In this document: positions 41,322 to 51,495 of the stretch, one piece after another
Layout: each line of letters starts with the position of its first letter
How positions within the stretch are numbered: the stretch's first letter is position 1
DNA from: Rheinheimera sp. 4Y26
GTDB taxonomy: Bacteria; Pseudomonadota; Gammaproteobacteria; Enterobacterales; Alteromonadaceae
Direction of reading: 5' to 3'
Length of the DNA: 64,000 bases
NCBI RefSeq assembly: GCF_025245835.1
Contig: NZ_JAOBWS010000010.1
Span: 62,001 to 126,000, forward strand
Position numbers and translations under genes: made by a program
Notes under the pieces: generated by a model
The model's database searches: none
The model's input: only the letters and a program-made list of their open reading frames with translations
Told to the model about the DNA's origin: nothing

Positions 41322-42749
41322 ATGAAAATTAAACGTTTTGTAGCCAAAGACATGCGGACAGCTTTAACCGAAGTTAAAGAGTTTCTAGGCCCGGATGCCA
41401 TTATTTTATCAAACAAAAAAGTGGCGGGTGGTGTTGAGATTGTCGCCGCTGTAGACCCGGAGGCCGCGCCAGCCAAGGCTCAGGCGGTCGCTGCTGAAAG
41501 TGCCGCCGCAAAACCTGCTGCCAAATCCCGCCTCGATATCCGGGTTGGTGATGACGAGGAAGAAGCCGAGCCTGCAGATTCGCTGCGCGCTTTATTGGCC
41601 CGTCAGATGATTAAACAGCAAAAAGCAGCGCCTGATGTTCAGGCAACAGCTGCCGTCAATCCGCTGACGCAAAATTTGCAAAGTGCGATGCAGGCTCCGC
41701 GTCAAAGTCCGTTAAAAGCCAGAACAGAGCCACAGGAGCGTCAGAATTCTGTCGTTTCAGGGCCAAATCTGCAGGAGCTATCGGCGCTGCAGAAACAACA
41801 AGCCAGTCTGATGCAGCAACAATTTGACGTGATGCGCCAGGAAATGCAGTCGATGAAACAACTGCTGCAACATCAGGTGTCGGGTTTAATGTGGCAAGAC
41901 CTCGCCAGACGCGAGCCAGTGCGCGCACTGGTGATTGAACAGCTGATGCAACTTGGCCTGTCTGAAGCCATGGCCGATCAGCTTGCCTGTTTTATGCCGG
42001 AAGATATCAGCGATCGTGATGCCTGGAGCTGTGCGCTGGAATTGTTGGCGGGTCAGCTGACCACTACCAATGACGACATCATGCGCCGCGGTGGTGTGAT
42101 TGCGTTGGTGGGGCCTACTGGTGTGGGTAAAACCACTACTGTTGCTAAATTGGCAGCACAGTTTGCCAAACGCCATGGCGCCGATCAGGTGGCGTTGATT
42201 ACCACTGACACCTTCCGTATTGGCGCTTTTGAACAGTTAGCCACTTTTGGCCGTATTATCGGCTGCCCGGTGAAACAGGCCAAAGATCACGAAGAACTGA
42301 CATTATTGTTAACCCAGTTACAACAACGTAAGTTAATTTTGATCGACACCGCCGGCATGAGTCAAAGAGACGTGCGCCTGGCTGAAAATCTGTCGGCTTT
42401 GATGCATAATTCGCGTGTCAAAATAAAGAGTTATCTGGTATTGTCAGCGACATCCCAAGCAAGGGTCATGCAGGAAACTGTTGACCACTTTAAACGAATT
42501 TCACTGGCAGGTTGTATTTTCACCAAACTTGATGAATGCTTAAGTCTGGGCGAAATTATCAATGTCGCTGTTCAAAATGCGTTACCTGTCAGTTATTTGA
42601 CCAACGGTCAAAGGGTTCCGGAAGATATCGAAATTGCTGAAGCAACGGCGATGGTCACGCAGGCAGAACAATTACGCATGGCCCACACCAGTTCGGGGCA
42701 TCAGTGGTATCAGGATGGTTTGACCCGGACGGAAGCAACCTATGCATAA
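41322..42749 (+). CDS. flhF: Polar flagellar placement GTPase FlhF
   Basis: FlhF is an SRP-type GTPase that fixes the site of the polar flagellum. The 475-residue product has a basic N-terminal B domain (starting MKIKRFVAKDMRTALTEVKE), an Ala/Gln-rich linker, then the NG domain with G1 LVGPTGVGKTTTVAKLA (about 262-278), ITTDTFRIGAFEQL, and the G3 LIDTAGMSQRD. AGGAGTT precedes the ATG. It overlaps flhG by 8 bases, fitting the need for balanced FlhF/FlhG levels. Confidence 0.96.
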   Translation: MKIKRFVAKDMRTALTEVKEFLGPDAIILSNKKVAGGVEIVAAVDPEAAPAKAQAVAAESAAAKPAAKSRLDIRVGDDEEEAEPADSLRALLARQMIKQQKAAPDVQATAAVNPLTQNLQSAMQAPRQSPLKARTEPQERQNSVVSGPNLQELSALQKQQASLMQQQFDVMRQEMQSMKQLLQHQVSGLMWQDLARREPVRALVIEQLMQLGLSEAMADQLACFMPEDISDRDAWSCALELLAGQLTTTNDDIMRRGGVIALVGPTGVGKTTTVAKLAAQFAKRHGADQVALITTDTFRIGAFEQLATFGRIIGCPVKQAKDHEELTLLLTQLQQRKLILIDTAGMSQRDVRLAENLSALMHNSRVKIKSYLVLSATSQARVMQETVDHFKRISLAGCIFTKLDECLSLGEIINVAVQNALPVSYLTNGQRVPEDIEIAEATAMVTQAEQLRMAHTSSGHQWYQDGLTRTEATYA

Positions 42750-43623
42750 TCATGAATTAACTTACGATCAAGCCAGTGGCCTGAGAAGAATGAAACAGCG
42801 TATGGTCAAAGTAATAGCGGTCACAGGTGGTAAAGGTGGGGTCGGTAAAACCAACGTCACACTGAACCTGGCGATGGCCATGGCCCAAATGGGCAAAAAG
42901 GTGCTGGTGCTGGACGCCGACCTTGGTCTGGCCAATTGTGACGTGATGTTGGGCCTGAGGGTCGAACGCAACTTGTCTCATGTGTTATCCGGTGAAGCTG
43001 AGCTTGACGATATTCTGGTCACTGGCCCATTTGGCATTAAGATTGTGCCCGCTACATCCGGCACTCAATCTATGACTGAACTAAGCCCGGCCGAGCATGC
43101 TGGTCTTATCCGCGCTTTTAGCGAATTAAAAACCTCTTTTGATGTATTGCTGGTGGACACGGCCGCCGGTATTTCAGATATGGTGTTAAGTTTCTCCCGT
43201 GCTTCACAGGATGTGTTGGTGGTGGTTTGTGATGAACCTTCGTCAATTACCGACGCTTATGCCTTAATGAAAATTCTGAGCCGTGAACATGCAGTGCAAA
43301 AATTTAAAATTGTCGCCAATATGGTGCGCAGTTTAAAAGAAGGCCAGGAGCTTTTTGCCAAATTAAGCCGGGTCACCGACAGGTTTTTGGATGTGACTTT
43401 AGAGCTGGTTGCGACTATTCCTTTTGATGAAAATGTGCGAAAAGCGGCCCGCAAGCAAAAGGCGTTTATTGAAGCATTTCCTAAAACGCCGGCATCGCTG
43501 GCAGTTAAAACCCTGGCGACCCGTGCTGTGCAATGGCCGGTACCGCCCAGTGCATCCGGTCATCTCGAGTTTTTCCTGGAGCAACTTGTGCAACCACAGC
43601 ATGAACCACGGGGTATGGCGTGA
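42742..43623 (+). CDS. flhG: Flagellar number regulator FlhG (FleN)
   Basis: FlhG is a MinD-type ATPase that limits flagellar number and opposes FlhF and FlrA/FleQ. The 293-residue product has an N-terminal helix DQASGLRRM (residues 9-17), the FlhF-GTPase activating motif, the deviant Walker A TGGKGGVGKTNVTLNLA (about 28-44), Walker B LLVDTAAGIS, and a C-terminal amphipathic membrane-targeting helix region (FLEQLVQPQ). It overlaps flhF and fliA (GTGA), so all three are coupled. Confidence 0.96.
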   Translation: MHNHELTYDQASGLRRMKQRMVKVIAVTGGKGGVGKTNVTLNLAMAMAQMGKKVLVLDADLGLANCDVMLGLRVERNLSHVLSGEAELDDILVTGPFGIKIVPATSGTQSMTELSPAEHAGLIRAFSELKTSFDVLLVDTAAGISDMVLSFSRASQDVLVVVCDEPSSITDAYALMKILSREHAVQKFKIVANMVRSLKEGQELFAKLSRVTDRFLDVTLELVATIPFDENVRKAARKQKAFIEAFPKTPASLAVKTLATRAVQWPVPPSASGHLEFFLEQLVQPQHEPRGMA

Positions 43624-44339
43624 ATAATCGCCTCGCAGCCTACGGCGCTGCTAATCAGATGCAGTTACTGGTGGAAAAACATGCGCCACTGGTGAAACGT
43701 ATTGCCTATCACCTGCTGGCAAGGTTACCCGCCAGTGTGCAGGTTGATGATTTAATTCAGGCCGGTATGATAGGTTTGATTGAGGCTGCAAAAAACTTTG
43801 ACGGTACTAAAGGTGCCAGTTTTGAAACTTTCGCCGGGATCCGCATCCGTGGTTCCATGCTCGATGAAATCCGTCGTGGCGACTGGACCCCCCGTTCTGT
43901 GCACCGTAATGCCCGTCTGATTGCTGAAACAATAGCCGAACTCGAAGCAGAACTGGGCCGGGACGTAAAAGATGTTGAAGTTGCTGAAAAACTTGATATA
44001 ACTTTAGATGAATACCACCATATGCTGAGTGATGTCAGTAGTGGACGCATCATCGGTATCGAAGACTTAGGTGTCACCGACGATGCCTTGGTTACTGCAG
44101 ATGATCGTGAAAATGATCATTTATATGAAGAGCAGGCTAACGATTCGTTTCAACAGGCTTTAATAAAAAATATCAGTAGCTTACCTGAGCGGGAAGCAAT
44201 AGTATTGTCGCTATATTATAATGACGAACTAAATCTGAAAGAGATTGGCGAAGTCTTAAGCGTCAGCGAGTCTCGTGTCAGTCAAATCCATAGTCAGGCA
44301 CTGGTGCGGTTAAGAGCCCGGATGCAGGACTGGTTGTAA
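43620..44339 (+). CDS. fliA: RNA polymerase sigma-28 factor FliA
   Basis: FliA transcribes late flagellar genes, including the two flagellins at 2529 and 4737 in this window. The 239-residue product has region 2 (VDDLIQAGMIGLIEAAKNFD, GIRIRGSMLDEIRRGDWTPR), region 3 and region 4 with the helix-turn-helix NLKEIGEVLSVSESRVSQIH. The start is GTG, overlapping the flhG stop. No FlgM binding can be judged; flgM is not in the window. Confidence 0.96.
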   Translation: MNNRLAAYGAANQMQLLVEKHAPLVKRIAYHLLARLPASVQVDDLIQAGMIGLIEAAKNFDGTKGASFETFAGIRIRGSMLDEIRRGDWTPRSVHRNARLIAETIAELEAELGRDVKDVEVAEKLDITLDEYHHMLSDVSSGRIIGIEDLGVTDDALVTADDRENDHLYEEQANDSFQQALIKNISSLPEREAIVLSLYYNDELNLKEIGEVLSVSESRVSQIHSQALVRLRARMQDWL

Positions 44340-44380
44340 TACTTGAGAATAACCATTGAGGTATCTCGTCGGAGGGGATT

Positions 44381-44764
44381 TTGGATAAGAATATGAAAAT
44401 TCTTGTGGTAGACGACTTTTCTACTATGAGACGCATCATCAAAAACCTGTTGCGCGATCTTGGCTTTACCAACGTGTCGGAAGCCGATGACGGCAGTACT
44501 GCACTTCCAATGTTGCAAAACGGCGATTTCGATTTTGTAGTGACAGATTGGAATATGCCGGGTATGCAAGGTATTGATTTACTGCGCGCTATTCGTGCTG
44601 ATGCCCGACTGAAACACATCCCGGTATTGATGGTGACTGCGGAAGCCAAAAAAGAACAAATTATTGCCGCGGCCCAAGCCGGTGTGAACGGTTATATCGT
44701 TAAACCTTTTACTGCAGCCACCTTACAAGAGAAGTTGTCTAAAGTTTTTGAACGCTTAGGTTAA
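44381..44764 (+). CDS. cheY: Chemotaxis response regulator CheY
   Basis: CheY carries the signal from CheA to FliM. The 127-residue single receiver domain has the acidic pocket D11/D12, phosphorylation site D56 in [13 protein letters not shown]86 in LMVTAEA and K108 in YIVKPF. The start is TTG with GGAGG 5 bases upstream; the ATG four codons later has no such spacing, and Vibrio-type CheY proteins have the same N-terminal extension before [11 protein letters not shown]. Confidence 0.96.
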   Translation: MDKNMKILVVDDFSTMRRIIKNLLRDLGFTNVSEADDGSTALPMLQNGDFDFVVTDWNMPGMQGIDLLRAIRADARLKHIPVLMVTAEAKKEQIIAAAQAGVNGYIVKPFTAATLQEKLSKVFERLG

Positions 44765-44789
44765 CCGTATCTGACAAAGGAGTGGCGCC

Positions 44790-45548
44790 ATGTCTGCAAT
44801 TACGGCACCTATGATCACCTTGGAACAGGCTCGTGAGCTTGTGCAGTTGTTGGAAATGGAGCAGCAGGAAGCTGCAAATGAACTTGTGCAGGGGCTTGCA
44901 GTGCCCGGCTCCTCCGAGTTGTTCGCCGAAGTGGGTAAACTTACCCGTCAGTTACACGATTCCCTGAAAAGTTTTCAGGTAGACCCTGCCATTGATAGTT
45001 TACTCACTGAAGACATTCCTGATGCCAAACGCCGGCTGAATCATGTGATCGATATGACAGAACAAGCCGCCAATAAAACAATGGATGCGGTGGAATCTTG
45101 TCTTCCTATTGCCGATAAGCTCAATTCCGGAATTTCTGATTTGTTGCCAAGTTGGCAACGGCTGATGCATCGGGATATGAAAGTTGGTGAATTCAAAGAG
45201 TTATGCCATAGTCTTGACGGTTTTCTGCAGCAAGCTTCTGCAGATGCCACTGCCTTGCAATCATCACTGACTGAAGTTTTGATGGCGCAGGATTATCAGG
45301 ATCTCACCGGACAAATTTTGCGTCGTGTTATTGAGCTGGTGCGTGAAGTTGAAGACAGTCTGATAGGGCTTCTGACAGCATTTGGTCATCAAAATATCGC
45401 TGTACTGGATAAACCAGCGCCTGTGGTTGCGAAAAAACCTAAAGCAGGCCATGAAGCTGAAGGCCCGATTATTGACGCGCAGTTGCGGGATGATGTGGTG
45501 CACGGCCAGGACGACGTTGATGATTTATTATCGAGTTTAGGTTTTTAA
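44790..45548 (+). CDS. cheZ: CheY phosphatase CheZ
   Basis: CheZ removes phosphate from CheY. The 252-residue helical product has the active-site stretch LMAQDYQDLTGQILRRVIEL with the conserved Asp/Gln pair and ends with the CheY-docking tail DVDDLLSSLGF. AAGGAG lies upstream of the ATG. Presence of cheZ, rather than a phosphate-sink CheY or CheC/CheX, is typical for these gammaproteobacteria. Confidence 0.95.
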   Translation: MSAITAPMITLEQARELVQLLEMEQQEAANELVQGLAVPGSSELFAEVGKLTRQLHDSLKSFQVDPAIDSLLTEDIPDAKRRLNHVIDMTEQAANKTMDAVESCLPIADKLNSGISDLLPSWQRLMHRDMKVGEFKELCHSLDGFLQQASADATALQSSLTEVLMAQDYQDLTGQILRRVIELVREVEDSLIGLLTAFGHQNIAVLDKPAPVVAKKPKAGHEAEGPIIDAQLRDDVVHGQDDVDDLLSSLGF

Positions 45549-45563
45549 GAGAGGTGCGGTAGC

Positions 45564-47816
45564 ATGGGCTTTGATTTAGATGAGGACATTTTACAGGATT
45601 TCCTAGTCGAAGCCGGCGAGATCCTCGAGCTGTTGCAGGAGCAGTTGGTCGAACTAGAAAATAACCCCGACGATGCCAGCTTATTAAATGCAATATTTCG
45701 TGGTTTTCATACGGTTAAAGGTGGTGCCGGCTTTCTGTCGCTGACAGAGTTGGTGGATGCCTGTCATGGTGCAGAAAACGTCTTTGATATTCTGCGCACC
45801 GGAAAAAGAAGGGTGACGTCTGAATTAATGGACGTGATCCTGCAGGCATTGGACGCCATTAATGAAATGTTTGCCAATGTTCAGAACCGGCAACCGCTTG
45901 AACCTGCCTCGCCTGAATTATTAGATGCATTACACCGCCTGAGCGAGCCCGAGTCAGAAGACGAAGTGCATGCCGCACCTACGGTTGCGGCTCCTGTTGC
46001 CGCTGAAGAACCTGAAATGAGCCTGGATACTTTTGATGCGGCAGTGTCGCTGGAAGTTGAAGGTGGCGGTGAAGCCAATTCAGGTTCAGTGGACGATATC
46101 ACTGAAGATGAATTTGAGCGTTTGCTTGATGAACTGCATGGCACTGCAGCACCAGGCCGCTCAGAGCCTGTGATGGCCAAAACCGTGACGGCACCGGTAA
46201 TGGATTCAGGTTCGGACGATATTACCGATGATGAATTTGAAGCCATTCTGGATCAATTACATGGCAAAGGCTCTTTTGTTCCTGCCAGCCATGAATCAAC
46301 GCCAGTGGTAAAAGCTGCTGCGCCTGCAGCTCCTGCTGCAGCTGAAAAGTCACCGGATGATATCAGCGATGAAGAGTTTGAATCCTTATTAGACGAGTTG
46401 CACGGCAAAGGTAAAGCACCAGTCGGGTCGGCTGAAACTGCAAAACCAGCAGCTGCTGCAGCTAATCCTGCAGCGCCTGTAGCGCCGGTGGCAAAAGCCG
46501 CTGCGCCTGTAGCCAAAGCTGAACCTGCCAAAGCTGCTGAAGTTGTCAAAGCCCCTGCTCCTGTTGCAGCCGCAAAAGATAAAGACGCTGATGACAGCAA
46601 AGGTGCAGCCGCTGATACCACGGTACGGGTTGACACCAAACGCCTTGACCAGATCATGAATATGGTTGGTGAGCTGGTATTGGTGCGTAACCGCTTGGTG
46701 AGCTTGTCTGCAGCCGCCCAGAATGAAGAAATGAGCAAAGCGATTTCGAATCTGGATGTGGTGACAGCCGACTTACAGGGTGCGGTGATGAAAACCCGGA
46801 TGCAGCCAATCAAAAAAGTATTTGGCCGTTTCCCGAGGGTAGTGCGGGATTTAGCAAGGTCGTTACAAAAAGAAATCAACCTCGAGCTTGAAGGTGAAGA
46901 TACAGATTTAGATAAAAACCTGGTCGAAGCGCTGGCTGACCCGCTGGTGCACTTAGTGCGCAACTCGGTGGACCACGGTATTGAAATGCCGGATGTGCGG
47001 GCCAAAAGTGGTAAGCCACGTACAGGTCTGGTGAAACTGGCAGCGCAGCAGGCAGGGGACCATATTCTGTTGACCATTCAGGATGATGGTGCTGGTATGG
47101 ATCCGGAAAAGCTGAAATCCATTGCCATTAAGCGTGGTGTGCTGGATCCGGATGCAGCGGCGCGGATGTCGGATACCGAAGCATTTAACCTGATTTTTGC
47201 GCCTGGTTTCTCCACCAAAGAGCAGATTTCGGATATTTCCGGCCGTGGTGTGGGTATGGATGTGGTGAAAACCAAAATCAACCAGCTCAACGGTACCGTG
47301 CATATTCATTCGAAGTTAGGGCAAGGCACCTTACTTGAAATTAAGGTTCCGTTGACATTAGCCATATTACCGACCTTGATGGTGGTGGTGGGCAAACAGC
47401 CATTTGCATTGCCACTTGCCACAGTGAATGAAATTTTCCATCTCGATCTGTCCAAAACCAATATTGTTGATGGCCAGTTAACCATAGTGGTGCGTAACAA
47501 AGCCATTCCGCTGTTTTATCTGGAGCATTGGCTGGTGCGCGGTTCGAATCAGAAACTGCGTCGTGAACAAGGCCATGTGGTGATTGTGCAGCTGGGCACG
47601 CAACAGGTTGGTTTTGTCGTGGACTCGCTGGTTGGTCAGGAAGAAGTGGTGATCAAACCGCTTGATGCCTTGTTGCAGGGCACGCCCGGCATGGCGGGCG
47701 CCACTATCACATCAGACGGTGGTATAGCGTTAATCCTGGATGTACCAAACCTGCTCAAACATTACGCGAAAAAGTCCAAGATCAAGTTTGACCGGTTTAA
47801 CAATTTAACTTCATAA
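45564..47816 (+). CDS. cheA: Chemotaxis histidine kinase CheA with three LID-like repeats
   Basis: CheA phosphorylates CheY and CheB in response to receptors. The 750-residue product has P1 (phospho-acceptor H49 in [13 protein letters not shown]), a long Ala/Pro linker in place of a recognisable P2, the P3 dimer helices ([20 protein letters not shown]), P4 ATPase ([32 protein letters not shown]) and P5 CheW-like domain. In the linker an acidic module, DDIxDxEFExLLDxLHGKG, occurs three times (about residues 175-194, 217-236, 263-282); it resembles the LID modules of Vibrio CheA that bind ParP. ParC and ParP are encoded downstream. Confidence 0.96.
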   Translation: MGFDLDEDILQDFLVEAGEILELLQEQLVELENNPDDASLLNAIFRGFHTVKGGAGFLSLTELVDACHGAENVFDILRTGKRRVTSELMDVILQALDAINEMFANVQNRQPLEPASPELLDALHRLSEPESEDEVHAAPTVAAPVAAEEPEMSLDTFDAAVSLEVEGGGEANSGSVDDITEDEFERLLDELHGTAAPGRSEPVMAKTVTAPVMDSGSDDITDDEFEAILDQLHGKGSFVPASHESTPVVKAAAPAAPAAAEKSPDDISDEEFESLLDELHGKGKAPVGSAETAKPAAAAANPAAPVAPVAKAAAPVAKAEPAKAAEVVKAPAPVAAAKDKDADDSKGAAADTTVRVDTKRLDQIMNMVGELVLVRNRLVSLSAAAQNEEMSKAISNLDVVTADLQGAVMKTRMQPIKKVFGRFPRVVRDLARSLQKEINLELEGEDTDLDKNLVEALADPLVHLVRNSVDHGIEMPDVRAKSGKPRTGLVKLAAQQAGDHILLTIQDDGAGMDPEKLKSIAIKRGVLDPDAAARMSDTEAFNLIFAPGFSTKEQISDISGRGVGMDVVKTKINQLNGTVHIHSKLGQGTLLEIKVPLTLAILPTLMVVVGKQPFALPLATVNEIFHLDLSKTNIVDGQLTIVVRNKAIPLFYLEHWLVRGSNQKLRREQGHVVIVQLGTQQVGFVVDSLVGQEEVVIKPLDALLQGTPGMAGATITSDGGIALILDVPNLLKHYAKKSKIKFDRFNNLTS

Positions 47817-47827
47817 GCGAGTCATCT

Positions 47828-48973
47828 ATGTCGATCAAGGTATTAGTGGTAGATGATTCGAGCTTTTTCCGTCGTCGCCTGACCGAAATTCTGGCAGGCG
47901 ATATGGAATTAACTGTGATAGGCACTGCCAATAATGGCAGGGAAGCGGTTGAAAAAGCGCTGGAGTTAAAGCCCGATGTGATCACTATGGACGTGGAAAT
48001 GCCGGTGATGGACGGTATTGCCGCAGTGCGCGAAATTCTGAAGCAACAAAGGGTGCCTATCCTGATGTTTTCTTCGCTGACGCATGCCGGCGCCAAGGCA
48101 ACTCTGGACGCGCTTGATGCCGGTGCTGTAGATTTCCTGCCGAAAAAATTTGAAGATATTGCCCGTGATAAAGGCGAAGCTATTGAAGTGCTGCGCCAAA
48201 GGGTAAAAGCGGTCGCCCGCCGTCGTTTATTCGTGCGCCCGGCTGCCACAGCCGCAGCGCCAGCTCCTGCTGCACGGCCAGCACCGGCCCCCATTGCCCG
48301 CACGCCGCTGGCCCGCGCCGAATTATTAAAAAGCCCGGAGCGCGCTGAAAATACAGACGCTGTTTCAGAGCGTCCCTTTAAAGCTTCGGGTAAAAGTTAC
48401 AAATTGCTTGCTATCGGCACCTCAACAGGTGGCCCGGTTGCACTGCAAACTATTATCACCGCGCTGCCTGCCAATTTCCCGTTACCTATAGTGTTGGTGC
48501 AGCACATGCCTGCTGCTTTTACCGGTGCTTTTGCGGCGAGGTTAAATTCACTGGCAAAAATTGAAGTACGCGAAGCTGTTGACGGCGATTTGTTAAAACC
48601 AGGTGTGGCTTATCTGGCCCCCGGTGGTAAACAAATGCTGGTTGAAGGCTCGGAGAATCAGGCAAAGCTTCGTATTAAAGAAGATGATTCACCCCGCATC
48701 ACTTTTAAACCCAGTGTCGATATTACCTTTGGTACTGCCGCCAAAGTGTTCAGCGACAAAGTGCTTGCCATTGTATTAACAGGTATGGGGTCGGATGGTC
48801 GTGATGGTTGTCGTTTACTCAAACAATTTGGCTCCCGCATCTGGGCGCAGGATGAAGCCAGCTGTGTGGTGTATGGCATGCCGCAGGCCGTGACCAGTGC
48901 AGGCTTAACCGATGTGGAAGTCAGTTTGCCGGAAGTCGCCGGCAAAATAATGGCGGAAGTCGGTCATGGATAA
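47828..48973 (+). CDS. cheB: Chemoreceptor methylesterase CheB
   Basis: CheB demethylates (and deamidates) receptors for adaptation. The 381-residue product has a receiver domain with D55 ([13 protein letters not shown]), an Ala/Pro-rich linker (about 140-175) and the methylesterase domain with the catalytic Ser in [13 protein letters not shown], His in [12 protein letters not shown] and Asp in [11 protein letters not shown]. The partner methyltransferase cheR is not in the window. It overlaps the motor gene motC by 8 bases. Confidence 0.96.
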   Translation: MSIKVLVVDDSSFFRRRLTEILAGDMELTVIGTANNGREAVEKALELKPDVITMDVEMPVMDGIAAVREILKQQRVPILMFSSLTHAGAKATLDALDAGAVDFLPKKFEDIARDKGEAIEVLRQRVKAVARRRLFVRPAATAAAPAPAARPAPAPIARTPLARAELLKSPERAENTDAVSERPFKASGKSYKLLAIGTSTGGPVALQTIITALPANFPLPIVLVQHMPAAFTGAFAARLNSLAKIEVREAVDGDLLKPGVAYLAPGGKQMLVEGSENQAKLRIKEDDSPRITFKPSVDITFGTAAKVFSDKVLAIVLTGMGSDGRDGCRLLKQFGSRIWAQDEASCVVYGMPQAVTSAGLTDVEVSLPEVAGKIMAEVGHG

Positions 48974-49709
48974 ACTGTCAGTTGCCGGTTTGATTCTGGG
49001 GCTTGCGGCCATTGCCAGCGGTTACACACTGCATGGTGGTGATTTAGCAACCCTATTTGATATACCAGCGCTGGTGATAGTACTGGGGGGGACGCTTGGT
49101 GCAGTGCTGTTCCAGACTCCGTTACCGCAGTTTACCGTCGGTATCAAAATGTTGGCCTGGGTGTTTCGCGCCCAATATGTGCCACTCAATGCCACAGTTG
49201 AGCGTTTGATTAACTGGGGTACAGCTGCCAGAACCAATGGCTTTTTATCACTGGAAGCTGAGGCCCTGCAGGAAAGCGATCCTTTTTTGCATAATGCGTT
49301 GAATTTGTTGGTAGATGGCGTGGAGCCCACCGTATTGCAAGACGCACTGGATGCTGAACTGACGCTGGAACGTGAACGTTTAATGCGTTCGGCCCGTATT
49401 TATGAGGCGATGGGCGGTTATAGTCCGACTATTGGCATTATTGGTGCTGTGCTTGGCCTTATTCAGGCCATGCAGAACATCGATAAACCTGAATTATTAG
49501 GCAGTGGTATTGCAACAGCTTTTGTTGCCACTGTGTACGGGGTTGGTTTTGCCAACCTGGTGTTTATTCCCATTGCCAACAAATTGAAAAGTGTGGTGGT
49601 GCAGCGCACCTTGTATCAGGAACTGATAGTCGAAGGTGTGGTATCTATCGCCAATGGTGAAAACCCGCGTGTTATAGAGCGTAAACTCGCAGCTTATCGG
49701 ATCGGATAA
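48966..49709 (+). CDS. motC: Flagellar motor stator protein MotC (MotA family)
   Basis: MotA-family proton or sodium channel subunit of the stator. The 247-residue product has four membrane segments and the MotA/TolQ/ExbB core with [20 protein letters not shown] and [20 protein letters not shown]. The position next to cheB and before motD/parC is that of Pseudomonas motCD. Whether this pair is the main or a second stator cannot be told without the rest of the genome. Confidence 0.92.
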   Translation: MDKLSVAGLILGLAAIASGYTLHGGDLATLFDIPALVIVLGGTLGAVLFQTPLPQFTVGIKMLAWVFRAQYVPLNATVERLINWGTAARTNGFLSLEAEALQESDPFLHNALNLLVDGVEPTVLQDALDAELTLERERLMRSARIYEAMGGYSPTIGIIGAVLGLIQAMQNIDKPELLGSGIATAFVATVYGVGFANLVFIPIANKLKSVVVQRTLYQELIVEGVVSIANGENPRVIERKLAAYRIG

Positions 49710-49713
49710 CCTT

Positions 49714-50706
49714 ATGTATCGGTATCGTGAACGTCATCAGCAGATGGATCAGGAGCCACTCGACCGCTGGCTGGTGTCATATGCTGATTATGTCACGCTG
49801 ATGTTTGCACTTTTTGTGGTGTTGTATTCCTTGGCAATTGCCAAAGAAGAAAAATTTAAGACCATTTCAACCACCTTGTCTCAGGTTTTTGAAAAAGCGT
49901 CAGTGCCACAGAGCGGGGTAAAAGGCCCGGACGTACTGACAGACAACAAACCGCGCAGTGATTATCAGAAGTTTGGTTCGTCTTTGGAGACAGCTACAGG
50001 GCCAGAACTGGTGGCGGATGCCAAAGAACAAAATGTGCAAAAAGAGCCGCAGTTTGGCAATCCTCTGGTTTCATTACAGGAGCAGCTGACCCAATCTCTG
50101 GCTAACCTGATTGAACAGGGCGTTGCCAAGGTGGAAAATGACGAAGATTGGCTGACAATTCAGCTCAACAGTGGTTTGTTGTTCCCAAGTGGTAGTGCAG
50201 TACAAACCTCGTCAGCCAGGGTACTGCTCAAAGAAATTGTCGGAGTTCTGAACCAGACCAGCAATATAGTGCGGGTGCGTGGATACACTGATAATCAGCC
50301 GATGAGCAATGAAATTTTCCCGTCGAACTGGGAATTGTCGATGGCAAGAGCCACCGCTATTTTACGTGAATTACAAAGTTTGGGGGTGAAGCCTGAGCGG
50401 TTGGCGGCTGAAGGTTATGGCGAATTTGCACCTTTTGCTGACAACAGTACTGAACAGGGCCGGGCAGAAAACCGCAAAGTGGTCATTGCCATTTCTAAAT
50501 TTGCGGCGCGGCCACTAAAAACACAATCACAGTTGCCATCTGAAGCAACACCGGCAGAACTGCAACAGGTGTTACAACAGGCCACAACTTTGCCAGCCGA
50601 AGATGGCACCATTCATGTTATTCGCTTACCGCACGGGGGGATCAGAATTACTTCTGCACCACCGACACCGGCAGATAACACAGAACAAAAAAACGGGAAT
50701 AACTAA
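49714..50706 (+). CDS. motD: Flagellar motor stator protein MotD (MotB family)
   Basis: MotB-family stator subunit anchored to peptidoglycan. The 330-residue product has one membrane segment (about 20-42) with the ion-binding D25 in VSYADYVTLMFALFVVLYS, a plug/linker, and an OmpA-like domain (about 145-265) with VRGYTDNQPMSNEIFPSNWE and GYGEFAPFADNSTEQGRAEN. A disordered C-terminal extension of about 60 residues follows. motC lies 4 bases upstream and parC starts right after its stop. Confidence 0.92.
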   Translation: MYRYRERHQQMDQEPLDRWLVSYADYVTLMFALFVVLYSLAIAKEEKFKTISTTLSQVFEKASVPQSGVKGPDVLTDNKPRSDYQKFGSSLETATGPELVADAKEQNVQKEPQFGNPLVSLQEQLTQSLANLIEQGVAKVENDEDWLTIQLNSGLLFPSGSAVQTSSARVLLKEIVGVLNQTSNIVRVRGYTDNQPMSNEIFPSNWELSMARATAILRELQSLGVKPERLAAEGYGEFAPFADNSTEQGRAENRKVVIAISKFAARPLKTQSQLPSEATPAELQQVLQQATTLPAEDGTIHVIRLPHGGIRITSAPPTPADNTEQKNGNN

Positions 50707-51495
50707 TTGGTCGTTTGGACTATTGCAAATCAAAAGGGTGGTGTGGGTAAAACCACCACTACGGTCACATTAGGTGCGCTTCTGGCAGAGCGTGGCCATA
50801 GGGTGTTATTGATTGATACCGATCCCCATGCGTCATTAACCTATTATTTTGGCATTGATGCTGAAGAGCTGGAAAACAGCGTTTACGACATTTTTATCCG
50901 TGGTAAAACCATCAGCAAAGAAGAGATCATGCAGTCTTTGTGTCCAAGTGGCATGAATAATCTGGATATTCTGCCCTCATCAATGGCGCTTGCCACGCTG
51001 GACCGTTCTTTGGGTGATAAAGGTGGTATGGGCTTAATTCTGAAAAAAGCCCTGGCCAAAATTGCCGACGAATATGATTATGTGCTGATTGATTGTCCGC
51101 CAGTGATTGGGGTATTGATGGTGAATGCCATGGCAGCCTGCGACCGTATCCTGATCCCGGTGCAGACCGAGTTTTTGGCGCTTAAAGGCCTGGACCGGAT
51201 GCTGGCTACTATGCAGCTGATGCAAAGCAGCAATCAGCCCGGCTATCAGTTCACTATAGTGCCAACCATGTACGACAAACGCACTAAAGCCTCACTGGAA
51301 GCTTATAAAGAACTCAAAGCAAAATATGGTGATTTAGTCTGGTCGGCAGTGATCCCTATCGACACTAAAATGCGCGATGCCAGTCTGGCACAAACGCCGC
51401 CGCCTGTGTATGCGCCCAAATCCCGTGGTGTTTTTGCCTACAATACCTTGTTAACTTACTTGCTGCAGTTAAGCCCGGAGCCTGTGCATGAGTGA
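50707..51495 (+). CDS. parC: ParA-family chemotaxis array positioning ATPase ParC
   Basis: ParC directs chemoreceptor arrays to the cell pole in Vibrio and relatives. The 262-residue MinD/ParA-type ATPase has the deviant Walker A NQKGGVGKTTTTV (residues 8-20), a switch region with DTDPHASLTYYFG, and Walker B VLIDCPPVIGVL. The start is TTG immediately after the motD stop; no ATG precedes the P loop. It overlaps parP by 8 bases. Confidence 0.92.
   Translation: MVVWTIANQKGGVGKTTTTVTLGALLAERGHRVLLIDTDPHASLTYYFGIDAEELENSVYDIFIRGKTISKEEIMQSLCPSGMNNLDILPSSMALATLDRSLGDKGGMGLILKKALAKIADEYDYVLIDCPPVIGVLMVNAMAACDRILIPVQTEFLALKGLDRMLATMQLMQSSNQPGYQFTIVPTMYDKRTKASLEAYKELKAKYGDLVWSAVIPIDTKMRDASLAQTPPPVYAPKSRGVFAYNTLLTYLLQLSPEPVHE

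Noticed and set aside
46253-47077. Minus-strand ORF of 274 codons opposite cheA
   Set aside because: Shadow of the Ala-rich linker and P3/P4 coding sequence of cheA; low-complexity product with no ribosome site context.
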